Positions 51,755-62,770 of a stretch of DNA of 64,000 nucleotides are shown in pieces (within the stretch, counting starts at the first letter, position 1; each line of letters opens with the position of its first letter). The position numbers and the translations under genes were made by a program. The stretch covers positions 4,505,001 to 4,569,000 of the forward strand of contig JAJNNQ010000075.1 in NCBI GenBank assembly GCA_027886175.1, given 5' to 3'. The notes under the pieces were generated by a model. It saw only the letters and a list, made by a program, of their open reading frames with translations, was not told the origin of the DNA and searched no databases. The DNA comes from Phylloscopus collybita. Its lineage: Eukaryota > Chordata > Aves > Passeriformes > Phylloscopidae.

Positions 51755-52062
51755 TTCTTCTGGGTCTCCTTTCCCAGGTAAAAGTGGCAGAACAAGAGGA
51801 AAAAAATATCAAGTTGTATCAGAGTAACTTTAGATTGGATATTCAGAAAACTTTCTTCCCTCTAAGAGTTGCCAAGCATTGGAAGAGGTTGTCCAGGGTG
51901 GTGGAGTCACCATCCCTGGTGGGATTTAAAAGCCACGCAGACATGGCACTTGGGGACATGGTTTAGTGGTGAACTTGAGAGTGCTGGGTTAATGTTGGAC
52001 TTTATCTTAAAGACCTTTTCTAACGTAATGATTCTATTATTCTGTGATTCTTTAATTCTTGC
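51755..52062 (+). mobile_element. CR1 LINE 3' end fragment
   Basis: 'agtaactttagattggata', 'gttgccaagcattggaaga', 'ggacatggtttagtggtga', then 'attctattattctgtgatt', the terminal octamer repeats. The 115-codon frame overlapping it is a CR1 remnant. Confidence 0.92.
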
Positions 52063-52845
52063 TCCTGTTCTGCTTGTCTCTAATTAAAGAATAATTCTTT
52101 AATTTAAATGCAATATTAGCTTTAAAGGAATGTAAAAGTAAAATTACCTGGAGAGGTAGTGTGTAGTCTGTATCTTTTCACTCAGCCTGCATTACATTCT
52201 CAAGAAAAGAGAGAGAAAAGTCATGCTGCTCATGTTTAAAGGTGAAGTGCAGACAGCAACAGATTGGAGATGTTCAACACTGAGTTCTCTCCTGAGCATA
52301 TGTGATGCTTTGAGTTCAGTGAGAAGGGTGTTTGTAAATGGATTAGAACTGTGGAATTCCAGATTCTTTGATTATTGTCAAAATATTAAATGGTAAGTGG
52401 AAGAGGGGAAGAAAAGTGTTTCACTGTCCTAGAGATGGAGACAATGCATTTAGGTTTTATTTTCAGCAGCCACATCCTTGCCCACTTTGCCTGGCCTCAC
52501 CGAAAATCCATGAAAGAGGCATAGATGCTGATTTACTGCAGTACAAGGTAATGTGAAATTGAAGAGCACTCCAGGCCCTGGAGTGAACGAAGAAAGATGA
52601 AGACAAAGAAAACTGTTCCATGCCAGTCCATCAGACAAGCTTCACTTTGGAATTCATTGACTATTTGAGCCACTGAGTCATAGATATACTCAGAAGAAAG
52701 CCTTTCACTGTATCAGACATTAAGTGTCTTGATTTCAAGTGTGATGTGAGTTACTGTTGTCTCAACATTACAGAAGTTTTTACCCTATAAATGGAGAAAA
52801 GTAAAAGCATTTAATTATAGATCTGGTAATGTTGTCAGGTCATCA

Positions 52846-52917
52846 GTCATGAGCTGGACTCAACCATCCTGGTGGGTCTCTTCCAACTCAGAATATTGTG
52901 ATCATGTGATTCTCTAA
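52846..52917 (+). mobile_element. CR1 LINE 3' end fragment
   Basis: 'gagctggactcaaccatcc', 'tggtgggtctcttccaact' and 'atcatgtgattct': about 70 bp of a plus-strand CR1 terminus. Confidence 0.85.
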
Positions 52918-53329
52918 TGTCACCAGTGATCAGGTTTACAGAAGATTGATTTTAGAATCTACAGATTTTAGAAGCTACTAAATCTACTAGAAGTCCTAAT
53001 TTGCAATAAGTAAATAAATAGGACCTATGGAAGGATGTGATACTCTGTCCTCTTTGATATTGGTATAATTAACAAGAACTAAACTATGGTTTCGGCCTCT
53101 GCATTGCTTTTGCAGACTATTGTAGAGGGAGCCACGTGATATATCACATTTATTACATATAGAGAAGTTTGTTCCACTATGCATCCTCTTCATATGTCAG
53201 CCCAATGAATTGCTTAAAACAGTTATACTTTACAAAATGAGTTTCAAAAGGTTGGGTCACCATAAGGAAAGATTTCTCCTTTTCTCTACCATATTACATG
53301 GAGAAGACAAAAGGGGTCTTATGAAATAC

Positions 53330-53429
53330 TACATTTTTTTTATGGTTTAGGTATTGACTTATAAAATCAAAGATTAAATTTTTATAAAATGTAATTTTTA
53401 TAAAAAATATTAAAAATATTATAAAATGT
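53330..53429. repeat. AT-rich segment with self-complementary runs
   Basis: TTATAAAAT and AATATTATAA-type words recur. The 100 bp are almost entirely A/T and abut the minisatellite that follows. Confidence 0.7.
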
Positions 53430-53549
53430 GAAAAAATAATCAGAAGTTTTGAGAGATGGATAAACATAAACACTACTTTAGACAGATGGAGAAAGATAAG
53501 ACTACTCTTAGACAAGTCAGGAAACAAGAAATACTTATAACAATTATTT
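53430..53549. repeat. Degenerate 30-bp minisatellite, about 4 copies
   Basis: Units at about 53430-53459, 53460-53489, 53490-53519 and 53520-53549. The best pair shares 'ataaacataaacactactt tagacagatgg' and 'agaaagataagactactct tagacaagtca'. On the minus strand the units translate as a 10-residue repeat (LSK...FLH, LSK...FIH, LSK...FSH), which is a by-product of the 30-bp period and not evidence of a gene. Confidence 0.7.
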
Positions 53550-53749
53550 ATGTGAGTTATCATTGTTCTTACAACCTTTTATATTAAATGGGATTTAGGT
53601 GTAGCTGGGGTTATCAATACAGGTTATCAAATTGTATGTGGCTCAAGAGTCAACTGGTTTTTCTTAAGAGTAGGAAGGAAATATTTAAAGTTTTTCATAT
53701 GATGATGGTAGATTTTTCCGTTTTTGTTTCCATTTCTCTTTTCTCTTGA

Positions 53750-53754
53750 AGGTG
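53750..53754. repeat. Target site duplication, left copy (AGGTG)
   Basis: Matches 54503-54507 exactly and abuts the LTR start. Confidence 0.85.
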
Positions 53755-54502
53755 TGTCTTGGGTTATGGAACCAAAAATGTGTATTCTATTTCATTTGCT
53801 AAAAGCAGCTGGGGAGATGCTTTTCTTTATCTCTTGTAACTCTGGGAGGAGGGAGGGCAGATGCCTTTTGGTAATGGGCCAACTGTTAAAACCAGGTGGG
53901 GCAGTGTTTCTTATCTCTTTTCACAATGGGCCATTAAGACTCCCCAAAGCAGTACATCCACAATACCCTCCCCAAACTATACCCTCCCCAAAGAAGTACA
54001 TCCCCATCCTATTGTGAGATGCTCCACCCAGTGGGGGGAGCCAACCATTCCTACCTGGATAAAACTGAGACGCAGGAACACAAGCTATCTAGCTTCACCT
54101 GATTCCCAGAGGAAGACTGGACCCTTCTCACCACCACTGGACCCTTGTTCTACAGGATCATCTCTACTCCACCAGAACCACATCTGCCACTCCAGGAGGA
54201 CTCACTTTTGGACTGCTTCCAACACCCTGACCAACAGGGTGTCAGGTTGTAGCTCTGACTCTGTCAGGGTTCTCCAAAATTGCTGTTTGTCTGTTTGCTG
54301 GTTTGGTTGGGTGGTTTTGTTTTCTACTACATTTGTATTGTTAATATTCCTAGTAAAGAACTGTTATTCCTATTTCCAAATCTTTGCCTGAAAGCCCTTA
54401 ATTGCAAAATTATCATTTGGTGGGGATGAGGGGGTTGCTTTCTTCATTCTAAGGGAAACTCCAGCTTTGCCTGGCAGATACCTGTCTTTCCAAACCAAGA
54501 CA
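53755..54502 (+). mobile_element. Solo LTR of an endogenous retrovirus, with 5-bp target duplication
   Basis: A 748-bp element begins TGTCTTGG and ends CCAAGACA, a perfect 8-bp terminal inverted repeat with the TG...CA retroviral ends. It is flanked by AGGTG at 53750-53754 and 54503-54507, a 5-bp target site duplication. Internal signals include a TATA-like GGATAAAAC near 54057 and an AGTAAA near 54353 that could serve for polyadenylation. No gag, pol or env sequence lies nearby, so it is a solo LTR left by recombination between two LTRs. Five-base duplications and this end style fit ERVL-like or related passerine families; the family call is inference. Intact ends and TSD suggest moderate age. 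Confidence 0.92.
53941..54008 (+). repeat. Short internal repeats in the LTR
   Basis: CTCCCCAAA recurs three times (53940, 53968, 53983 regions), and two of the copies are followed by CAGTACATCC or GAAGTACATCC. A small local duplication within the LTR. Confidence 0.7.
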
Positions 54503-54507
54503 AGGTG
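54503..54507. repeat. Target site duplication, right copy (AGGTG)
   Basis: Matches 53750-53754 exactly and abuts the LTR end. Confidence 0.85.
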
Positions 54508-56307
54508 TTATTCCAAAGCTTACTGTAGAATTAGAAGAAATTTTATTTGTTTTTAAATTACCTTTATGAGTCTTTTCTTCACTAAACTATGAGGATTCCA
54601 TAATTCATGACTTTGTAATTGGCAACATTGGACAAAAAGCTCATCATGCAATGCTCTTCCAACATCCATAAACAGGATTTAGGAATTACAAATCCTGTAA
54701 TTCACTAACAAAAACAAAGTAAGATAAGAACAAGACCAAAACTGTCATGATACATGAGTCCTATAAAATCTATAGAAACTAAGATGTGACATGCTGCACA
54801 GTAATGCAAAATATATCCTTCTGCAGAATTCAAGTCTTTTCCTTTCAGTGCTCTCAGTGGGCTTTGGCATAGAAAATTCTACACTGCAGGGAAGAGAACA
54901 TTTCTTTGCTAGGTAGACTTTTTCTTAAGAGAGATCATTTGGATCTACTTCATGCCTTGAAATGTAAGCCTTCAGGGACTATAATACACAATGTGCACAA
55001 GAGAATGTATATAAAGATAAAAAAGGCACAAGAGTATTCCCCACTGATGTAGATCCTTGTTTCTTAAGAATTTATGAGTTGCCAGCACACAGCTACTGAT
55101 CTGAGCCTTGACAGCACCAGAATTTTCAGGGAATTTGTGTAAGAAACCTGTCAGAGCCTCGAGACACCATTAACTGGACAGAAGGAAAAGCCAGTTAAAT
55201 CTGTGATCAAACTGGATGCTACAGGAAGCAAAGGCACTGTGATCCGCAGACTGCATAATTCCTGGGAGTGAACTACTGCAGGATATGTTGCCACAAAACA
55301 TTTGTAAGTAATACTTACCTGGATTCAAATGTGGCTGGTAAATTTACTAAAGAAGAAAGGACTGTGAGCAGTTCAAGACACACACCATGTCTTTGTGAGG
55401 AAATCCTCGTGCAACAATCACAGACTGAGACACCATTCTCGGGAAACACTGTGGAATGATTACTGTTTTCCTACACACCTGCTGAGCCATCCGTTCCTGG
55501 GGATAAGATATCAGGCTACACAGACCTCCTTCTCCATGCTGTACATCCACCTTTTATATTCCTAACCCCAGGGTGAAAATGGAAATGAAAGGCTCACAAT
55601 CAGAAGAGAAAGAACTGAAAAATGTGGGGAAATTGAGTTATGTATCTGTGCATCGATGTTTGTCATAATCCTCTGAGCTGCTGATTCAGTGCTGTTTCCA
55701 ACAGGAATCCTAATAAGACAGCAGCTTGAATTGCCATCTACACGTTTATGCTTCTTCCAGATCATTGGAGCTAAAGTATCTGCAAAGAGAAATGATTCTG
55801 TTAATCACCTTGGTATATTGTAAAGAGAAGCAACAGCTTTAACAACTGAGCTTGCTGTAAGAATGTTGACAGATGATTATTATGTGCAGTAGATGAAATA
55901 CTAACTGCTGCAAGATCTATATACAAAGCAGGCCACTGCTACAGACCGAGGGAGGATATTAGGTTTTCTTCATTGTAAACAACACTCATCTGCCATACAC
56001 CACTTGGTTTAATCTCTTACAACAGATCAAGCTAATGTGGCAGTGAGAGGATGCTTGTTTGAGACAAAATAGTCTTGGGAAGGTGAAGCTTTAGGGAGAA
56101 AACCACCAGCATCCCATAGGCTTGACATTTTCACATCAGGTAAAGACAATATTTAATAAAATACTGGGTTGGAAAGTGAAGCAGCCTGAAGAAAAAGTTA
56201 TGCAGAAAACCAGCATAAAAAACACAGCACTCTATTATGGGAAAAGTTTTGCTTTGCTGCTTCAGTCTGGAGCTGAATAAACCCCTGCCCTCCTTTTTCT
56301 ATTTATA
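54508..56307. other. Intergenic, no confident gene
   Basis: Contains only the low-confidence minus-strand exon candidate at 55562-55779. Confidence 0.45.
55562..55779 (-). CDS. Possible minus-strand terminal exon, low confidence
   Basis: On the minus strand a good acceptor (catttctctttgcag) precedes 55779. The open frame then reads TLAPMIWKKHKRVDGNSS, CCLIRIPVGNSTESAAQR and on to a hydrophobic tail (SVLSLLIVSLSF) before a stop at 55562. A hydrophobic C-terminus could be a membrane or GPI-anchor signal, but this is speculation. No partner exon or polyadenylation signal was identified, so it may be chance. Confidence 0.18.
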
Positions 56308-56500
56308 GGAAAATCAAGGTTGAAAAAGGCCTCAAACTAAGTCAAATCATTAACTCAGCATCACCAGATGCATCACTAAACCATGTCTGTAAGCACCACA
56401 CCTACAGGTTTTGTGAACACTCCCAAGAATGGTGATTCCACCACGTCCTTGGGCAGCCTGTTCCAGTGCCTGCCCACCCTTTTGATGCCTGATGGAGATG
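56308..56500 (-). mobile_element. CR1 LINE fragment
   Basis: 'ggttgaaaaaggcctcaaa', 'cactaaaccatgtctgtaa', 'gcaccacacctacaggttt' and 'gggcagcctgttccagtgc': minus-strand CR1 lacking the very 3' end. Confidence 0.85.
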
Positions 56501-57585
56501 ATGAGAGCTGGAATGGGATCAGCTGGAGACAGAGGGTTCCTTCTCAGATTTATAGATGCATATGCAGCATTAAATATGTCATCTGTCATCTGTTTTTTGC
56601 AGACCAATGATTCTAGCTGATTCTGATGGCAGAGATGTGAATAAACCATGCAATCACCACAAAATCTGGGCAGAGGTCAACAAGGCTCTGAGTCCTCAAG
56701 AAACCTCTTTCCTTCCTGCATTCATGGATATTTTCTTTCATGCCTCTGAATGGATTGTCTAATAACCTGTGCCTAAAATGCAATCCTGTTCAAGAAATTT
56801 TTAACAGCCACACAATGAACACAAACCCCAAGTCACAATTCAGTAAATACAGCAAAGTGCTTTGGTGACTCAGGCTCTAACTTGTATTGAGGCAGAGATC
56901 CCTGCAGGAAACCTGAAAGGGAAAAGCAATATCCACTTAGAAGTTGAAGAATGTGTTCTGTCTGAGGAATGGAGGAACAGAAACATTAACAGGGCTCTTA
57001 AAAATTCAAAGGATGCTCATGAGTTGGTCTTAATAACATACAAAAGATAACAAAATTACACTTTGTCTAACTGGCAGCAGCAGGGATGAGACTGGGCTGA
57101 GTGAAAATACGTCACTTCCATGAGGGTTTAGAGAAGACACTGGAGACCTGCCTTTCCAACTACCTGACAGGGTAGAAATCCACTCCATTTAAGCACATTT
57201 CAACTTAATATATGTATAATATTGAATTCCCAGAAAACTGTGAAGCTGAGCAAACTGAATTTGGTCAATGATTTCTCTTTGCAAAGCAGAAAACTTTGTG
57301 GACAGGTATCTGCAGTGCTCCTTCAGCTTGAGGGTGAGCTGTAACACAACAGAAAGAACTTTCTCTATCTGTTGCTACCACACTGTAGACAGACAAAAAA
57401 CCCCATCAAACCTGCTGTCTGCCACCAAAGCTGTGTGGGTTTTCATGGATCTGAGCAGCCACAAACCTGCTGACACCCAAGGCCTCAGGCCTGCTCTGGG
57501 AAATTTCAGCAGACACAGGAACATCTTTATAACCTGGTCTAGATCCTGACCCACTGATCTGTCTGTGCAGATGCAACTGTGTTTA
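56501..57585. other. Intergenic, no gene seen
   Basis: No exon-like frame with paired splice sites. The short frames at 56862 and 57268 lack acceptors. Confidence 0.5.
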
Positions 57586-57770
57586 TAATAGAATCAGAAC
57601 AGTTTGGGTTGGAAGGCACCTTAAAGATCATCCAGTTCCCACCCTGCTACCATGGGCAGGGACACCCTCCCCTGTCCCTGGCTGCTCCAAGCCCAATCCA
57701 CCCCGGCCTTGAACACTCCCAGGGATGGGGCACCCACCATTTTCTGGGCAACCTGAGAAAAGACGTTTAC
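57586..57770 (-). mobile_element. CR1 LINE 3' end fragment
   Basis: 'taatagaatcagaacagtt', 'tgggttggaaggcacctta', 'gggcagggacaccctcccc' and 'ccttgaacactcccaggga': a well preserved minus-strand CR1 just upstream of the CpG island. Confidence 0.93.
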
Positions 57771-58469
57771 AGTCATGCTAAAAAAACCGCATGAGCACTG
57801 ATGACATGCTTTGTATGTCCCTTGGGCATGCTTTGAGAGCTTCGGTTTGGGGCTGACATCAGTTCAGCTGTGAAGGCTTCGCCTTTGGGGCAGAAGCTGC
57901 GGGGTGTGACAGCAGAGAGGACCGGGGATGTGTCCCGAGGAGGAGTGAAGGAAAAGTGGCTCCAGCTCACAAGTCAGAGCTGAAATTCAAGCAAAAATAT
58001 CCCAGCTGAGGGCTATTTTATTTAGACACTGAGCTCAGGGAAGAGGTAAAAGCAGAAACCACCTGTTTGCTGAGACAGAAAGGGCGTTCCCCCCCACCCC
58101 ACACACACGGTGGAGACTCGGCTCCCCCGATTCTCTGCCCTTCGGGGACCACATTTCTCTGCCCCTCGGGCCGGGACCCCCGTTCCCCTTCCCTCGAAGC
58201 TGTCCCTGATCGCTCACACTCCCAGCCCCGCGTCCCCCAGCCCACACCCCCGGCCCGGTCAGTCCCGGGCCCATCCCCGGCTCCCCCCGCCCCCGGCCCG
58301 CAGCGGGGCCCGCAGCCCTCCCCGCCCAGCGCTTCCCCTCCCCTCGCTCCTTAAACCCGAGCCCGCCCTGCCCGGCCCCTCTCCGGCCCCTCTCCGGCAT
58401 CGCCGCCGGCCCGGCCCGGCTCCGAGCCCGCTGCTGCTGCTGCTGCCAGCTCCCGCTGCCCTCCGCTCC

Positions 58470-58550
58470 ATCCCCTCTTCTCTTTCCCTTCTCTTTCCCT
58501 TCTCTTTCCCTTCTCTTTCCCTTCCTTCTCTTTCTTTCCTATTCCCTTCC
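58470..58550 (+). repeat. 11-bp pyrimidine tandem repeat
   Basis: The unit TTCTCTTTCCC is repeated four times in near-perfect register (58478-58521 region), continuing into diverged C/T-rich sequence. Such polypurine/polypyrimidine mirror-like tracts can form triplex DNA. Confidence 0.85.
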
Positions 58551-58559
58551 TCTGCCCTT

Positions 58560-58803
58560 CTCTCCCTCCTGCAGGGGTGCGTATGCAGCGTTTTGCCAGT
58601 CCCCATCACTGACATGTCCCTGTGAGCGCAGGGGGGCTCGGGGAGGGTGTCTGTCCGTGTGTCTGTCCGTGTGTGTCCGTGTGTCTGTCCGTGCGCTCCC
58701 GCCCGCCCATCAGCGGCCCGTCCCCGCCAGGCTGACAGCTCTGCAGGGCGCACCCGGCTCAGGGGCTCCAGGTGCCACTGCGGGTGGCGCCGTGTCTGTG
58801 CAG
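58560..58803 (+). other. Probable first exon of a gene extending beyond the window
   Basis: The right boundary is set by a near-perfect splice donor, GTGCAG|GTAAGAG, at 58803/58804, at the edge of the CpG island. The left boundary (transcription start) is not visible and the position given is a guess. No long protein-like frame with a good start context crosses the donor, so the exon is probably 5' untranslated. The downstream 5.2 kb would be first intron. The gene's identity is unknown because no coding exon lies inside the window. Confidence 0.5.
58646..58698 (+). repeat. TGTCTGTCCGTG tandem repeat
   Basis: Imperfect repeats of GTGTCTGTCC and GTGTGTCC, CpG-containing, in the presumed first exon. 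Confidence 0.8.
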
Positions 58804-61800
58804 GTAAGAGGACATTGCTGGGTTTGCAAACCTGGCACCCGGGGCACTGCAACGAACACAGACTCTGCTGTCTTCTTATTTTCATTTTTCACCCTGGCAG
58901 GGAGGAGTATCAAATTCAGAGGACTAATTTTTTTTTTTTTTTTTTCACTATGCAAACATGCAGGAACAGGGTCTGTCTTTTACAAAGGAAATATAGGAGG
59001 ATCTATGTTCCATTATTTTTAAGCTGGATTTCTTTATTTCTCATTTAGTTGACAAAGTTTTCAGACCAGAGTCTGCTAGGTGAGTTGGTCACGTGAATCA
59101 GGTCTGGTGAACCCTCAAATTGGGATCAGCAAATGCAGAAGACCTCAATGCAGGTGATAAAGCAGCAGCTGAGGGATGTGTAATGCCTTCATTGAGGAAA
59201 GCCATTGACAGGAAGCTGACAGAAGTCAAGATTACACTATAATCACTGTTTTCATTGTTGGTTCTCCTAACATAAATACCTTGGGAGTTTGATGACCTTA
59301 CTACACCTTCTTGTATTTTCTCTTTGTGTTGGTGCAGTTTCTGTCAGTGTGTGGGAATACATTGCTGTGTTAACAAGATGTTTTCTCCACATTTATTACA
59401 AATGTGCTGTGTCACCTTCTAGCTGTAGCCTCTAAGCCTTCCTCTAAAGTGCCTAATTCATCAATTCCTTCTCTTCTGAGTTTTTACGTAGCTGGAGTTC
59501 TTAAAAAAGTGTAGTGACTGCTGACACTTCACAGCATTAGCATGCATGTGGTGCTGTGCCTGTTTGCATGTATTTTGATTAAAACCTTAAAATAACACAG
59601 CCCATCTGTGCAGTGTGGACACTAATGGGATCATTCTCAGGAAGATGCACCTGCAAAATGTATCTGTGTTACCATGTGCTCAATTAGCAACCAAAATTAC
59701 TTTAGGTGCATGCCTGAATCTCCTTTTTCTCTTTGATGAATGACTGTTTAGACATCTGTTTTGGGGGAGTTTGTATAGATACTAATTGATAAAATAATAG
59801 GGAGAAGTGTTGCCAAATAGGTCAGGCAGGCAATTACAAAGTTTATTCCACTTCAAAAGCTATATGACTTTTTTTTTTTTTTTCCTTAAAGAGTAGACAT
59901 TTAGTAGCTTAACTAATTTTTCAATCCTACCAACTATCATCCATATTTTCCATTAAGAGGCTGCTATTCTGAATATACAGATACGATTGTCAGGACAGCT
60001 GGGACAGTGTCCTGAGTAACTTCCAGTTAGACATATCAAATACATGAAGATACATTTTATATCAATGAAGTGTTTATAGAATATTACTGCAAAATAAACT
60101 CCTGAGTATGTGTTGTAGATTCACTGTGCACCCTTAATAAGTGTTTTATGTTCTGTTGCTTCAAGTAAGAGGCAGAGTTGGATGTTTTGGCATAATTTCT
60201 GGTGAAATGGAGAAGAGTCCAATTCTGAGCTTAGGAATGGGCAGCCCACCAACTGATGAATGTCATCTGGTTTTGTGGAGAATGACTCCAAGTAACTTGC
60301 AGAAAGGCAGTCCTCAACACATTGCAGAGCAAAGGGAGGAAACCAGGTCTTTTGACTTTTAAACCAGCAGATAACAGTGCCTCTCTCTCCTGGGATCAGT
60401 TTGGGGCCAAATCTTCTTTGTTTTAACAGAAAATAATATTCTGTCTGATTTGAGTGATTGCCCTTGAATCTGAGTGAGACCTGAGCCATGACTGAGTCTT
60501 TGGGTTGGAACAGCACATCTGATGGAGGACTCATTGCAGGGGAAGCATCTGTCTGACTCATGTTACTCTGACTCATGTTACTATGGTGGAAGAAAACCTC
60601 CCCAATGGGGACCTAACAGAGGAAGAATGAGGAGGAAGGATTAGTTCCTTTTTTTTTTTGTCTCTGGGAAGGTTTTTATGAGCTCAGAGGCCCAGACAAT
60701 GTGTGGGTGAGCATGTCTATAGCACCTATGCATATACATAAGTATTTTCTTCCTTTTTCTTGCATTTCATACAGTTTTAAGGCAAACATCTTTGCTACAT
60801 GCCAGAGCTAGCTTTTCATTCTGGAGATTATGATACTGAAAATAATAGGACTAAAAGAACACTTTTGTTTCCAGCATGTGATAACTTTCTTGCTAAAATA
60901 TATTCCTGAGATTTGTTCCGTAATTATCTTGGTTTCAAAGGATATTTCAATTTGTCATACTGTAATGCTTTATTCTAAAACTTGTTTTGATTAATCACTG
61001 CTGGGTGATCACAATTCCTCCTGTTTAAAGACCGTTCTTGAATTCTTCTCATTTCTCACAATAAGGAGCAAAACCTTTAAGAAAAAAAGTTACATTATAT
61101 CAACATCTTGTCTGTATCACCACACCTGAATGATGCAGGTGGTACTGGGCTGTTTCAGCTCTTCAGGCAATGCCAAATTCCCCAGCCATTCTTACATGAA
61201 CTTTAATTATGTATTGTCTCCTATGACACTGAAATATCTCCTTCCAGGCTTCCCAACCCTCTTTTCCACTGCAAGGAAATGTAGTGGTGCATTTTTTTCT
61301 TTAAAACTGCCTCTTTAGAGAAGACTGATTCCTGCAGGTCTTTCCATGGCCAAATGAGTCTAAAAACAGGAATGCTGAGTCCTTACTGGGTGCTGATCAC
61401 TTTGTATTAGGCACTACCAACTACTGCAAAGATGTTTTGGAGTTTGAGAAGTGAAGTTTGGGAGTGAGAAAAGGGGGAGATAGCATCTACAGAAATTACT
61501 GAACTGTAACTGAGGAACTGGGGACTTTTTTTTTTTTTTTAATTCTTGTAGCATATATAAGTACAGTAGGAAAAAAGCAGGAATATGGACATACTGGAAA
61601 TTGGTCCTCTTTGGACACAAACTCATTCTGGCAATTTTCTTCATCATGTGCTTCATTTTATTTGGTGTTTTCCTAGAGGCTTCTTCCAGTTGGTGCTGGA
61701 ATTTTAGTAGTCCCCTTCAGTGGAAATCACATCAAGCTTCTGAAGCTGGCAGGAGCAAATGTTGGCTGAGATGACTGTCCCAGCTCTGTGAGCAGAGCCA

Positions 61801-62423
61801 AGCAGAAGAATGTCTTCTGCAGAAAAATAAACTTCTACTAAGATCTCCTGTTGTGCTTTTTGGAGACTTGCAGATCTTAAGTTTTGAAATTATCTGCTCA
61901 GACACTCAAATTTGCATTCTCCTTTGTGAGCAAGTATGAAAACTTTCAAGTCAATAATCATAATGTTTATTTTACAGTTTTTGATTTCAATTGTTTTAAA
62001 ATATACTGCTAAGTTTTGGGATTTTTTCAGTGGAGAGGAGATGTTAGTCCTAATGTTCTTGACTTATAAATGTTGTGAGGGGTCAGTAAATTGCAGGTGA
62101 AGTCAAGGACTTTTACCTTAAAATTGCAGCCCACTGATGTGCAGTCAGGAACTATAGGTTGGGGATGTTGCACTGGCAGCCTTTGGCAAGTCACTGAATC
62201 TGTGAACAGTCAGTTTTTCCAGCTGTGAATAAGAGATAATATTAGAAGGAGGTTTTACATGAATTGTGACCTTAAATCCCTAAAAATAGCCCAAACAAAT
62301 CAGGTTTATATAATTTCAAAGCATCCTGATTTCTTGTTAATTGAATAATATATTCTCTAACAATTGGCAAGATTTCTGGAATTTGAGTGGTGAAGGAAAA
62401 CTAGCTGGAGCAGACTTTTTGAA
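58804..62423. other. Presumed first intron, no exon identified
   Basis: No further + strand exon with paired splice sites was recognised. The 151-codon minus-strand frame at 60121-60576 has no splice support or recognisable motif and is treated as chance. Confidence 0.45.
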
Positions 62424-62770
62424 AAGCATAGAATCAGAGAAAAATAGAAGTGCTTAGTTTGGAAAAGACCCCTAAGACCATCAAGTCCAGCCATTAACCC
62501 AGCACTGTCATGTCCACCACTAACCCTGTCCCCAAGTGCCATATGCATTTTTAAACACCTGCAGGGATGGTGACTCCACAGCTTCCCTGGGCAGCCTCTC
62601 CCAATGCTTGACAACCCTTTCAGTGAAGAAATCCTTCATAATCTCCAATCTGAACCTCCCCAGGTGCAACTTGAGGCCATTTCCTCTTGTTCTATCCCTG
62701 TCACCTGGGAGAAGAAACCAGTCTCTTCACAGGTCTTCTATTTAAAGATAATAATGCATCCCCAAGACCC
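62424..62770 (-). mobile_element. CR1 LINE fragment, about 350 bp
   Basis: 'agcatagaatcagagaaaa', 'tttggaaaagacccctaag', 'accatcaagtccagccatt', 'cactaaccctgtccccaag', 'tttcagtgaagaaatcctt' and 'aggccatttcctcttgttc': minus-strand CR1 covering the 3' UTR into ORF2. Confidence 0.95.

Larger units (their letters stand above)
58085..58810 (+). promoter_or_regulatory. CpG island, probable promoter
   Basis: The only strongly CG-rich block in the window, with dense CpG and repeated GC boxes (CCCCGCCC, CCCGCCC) around 58282-58345 and at 58697-58707. The flanks return abruptly to AT-rich DNA. In birds this composition usually marks a promoter with first exon. A consensus splice donor near its right edge on the + strand gives the likely direction; a divergent minus-strand start cannot be excluded. 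The long frames on both strands (171 and 208 codons) reflect lack of A/T-rich stop codons rather than coding. Confidence 0.8.

Noticed and set aside
53294..53563. 89-codon minus-strand frame with repeated LSK motif
   Set aside because: The repetition is fully explained by the 30-bp minisatellite; no splice signals.
58259..58885. 208-codon minus-strand frame, and the 171-codon + frame at 58110
   Set aside because: Both lie in the CpG island, where stop codons are rare. Translations are low-complexity Pro/Arg/Gly, and the minus frame also crosses the + strand splice donor.
60121..60576. 151-codon minus-strand frame
   Set aside because: No splice sites, no recognisable motif, and an equally open + frame within it. 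Length is within what chance yields in 64 kb.
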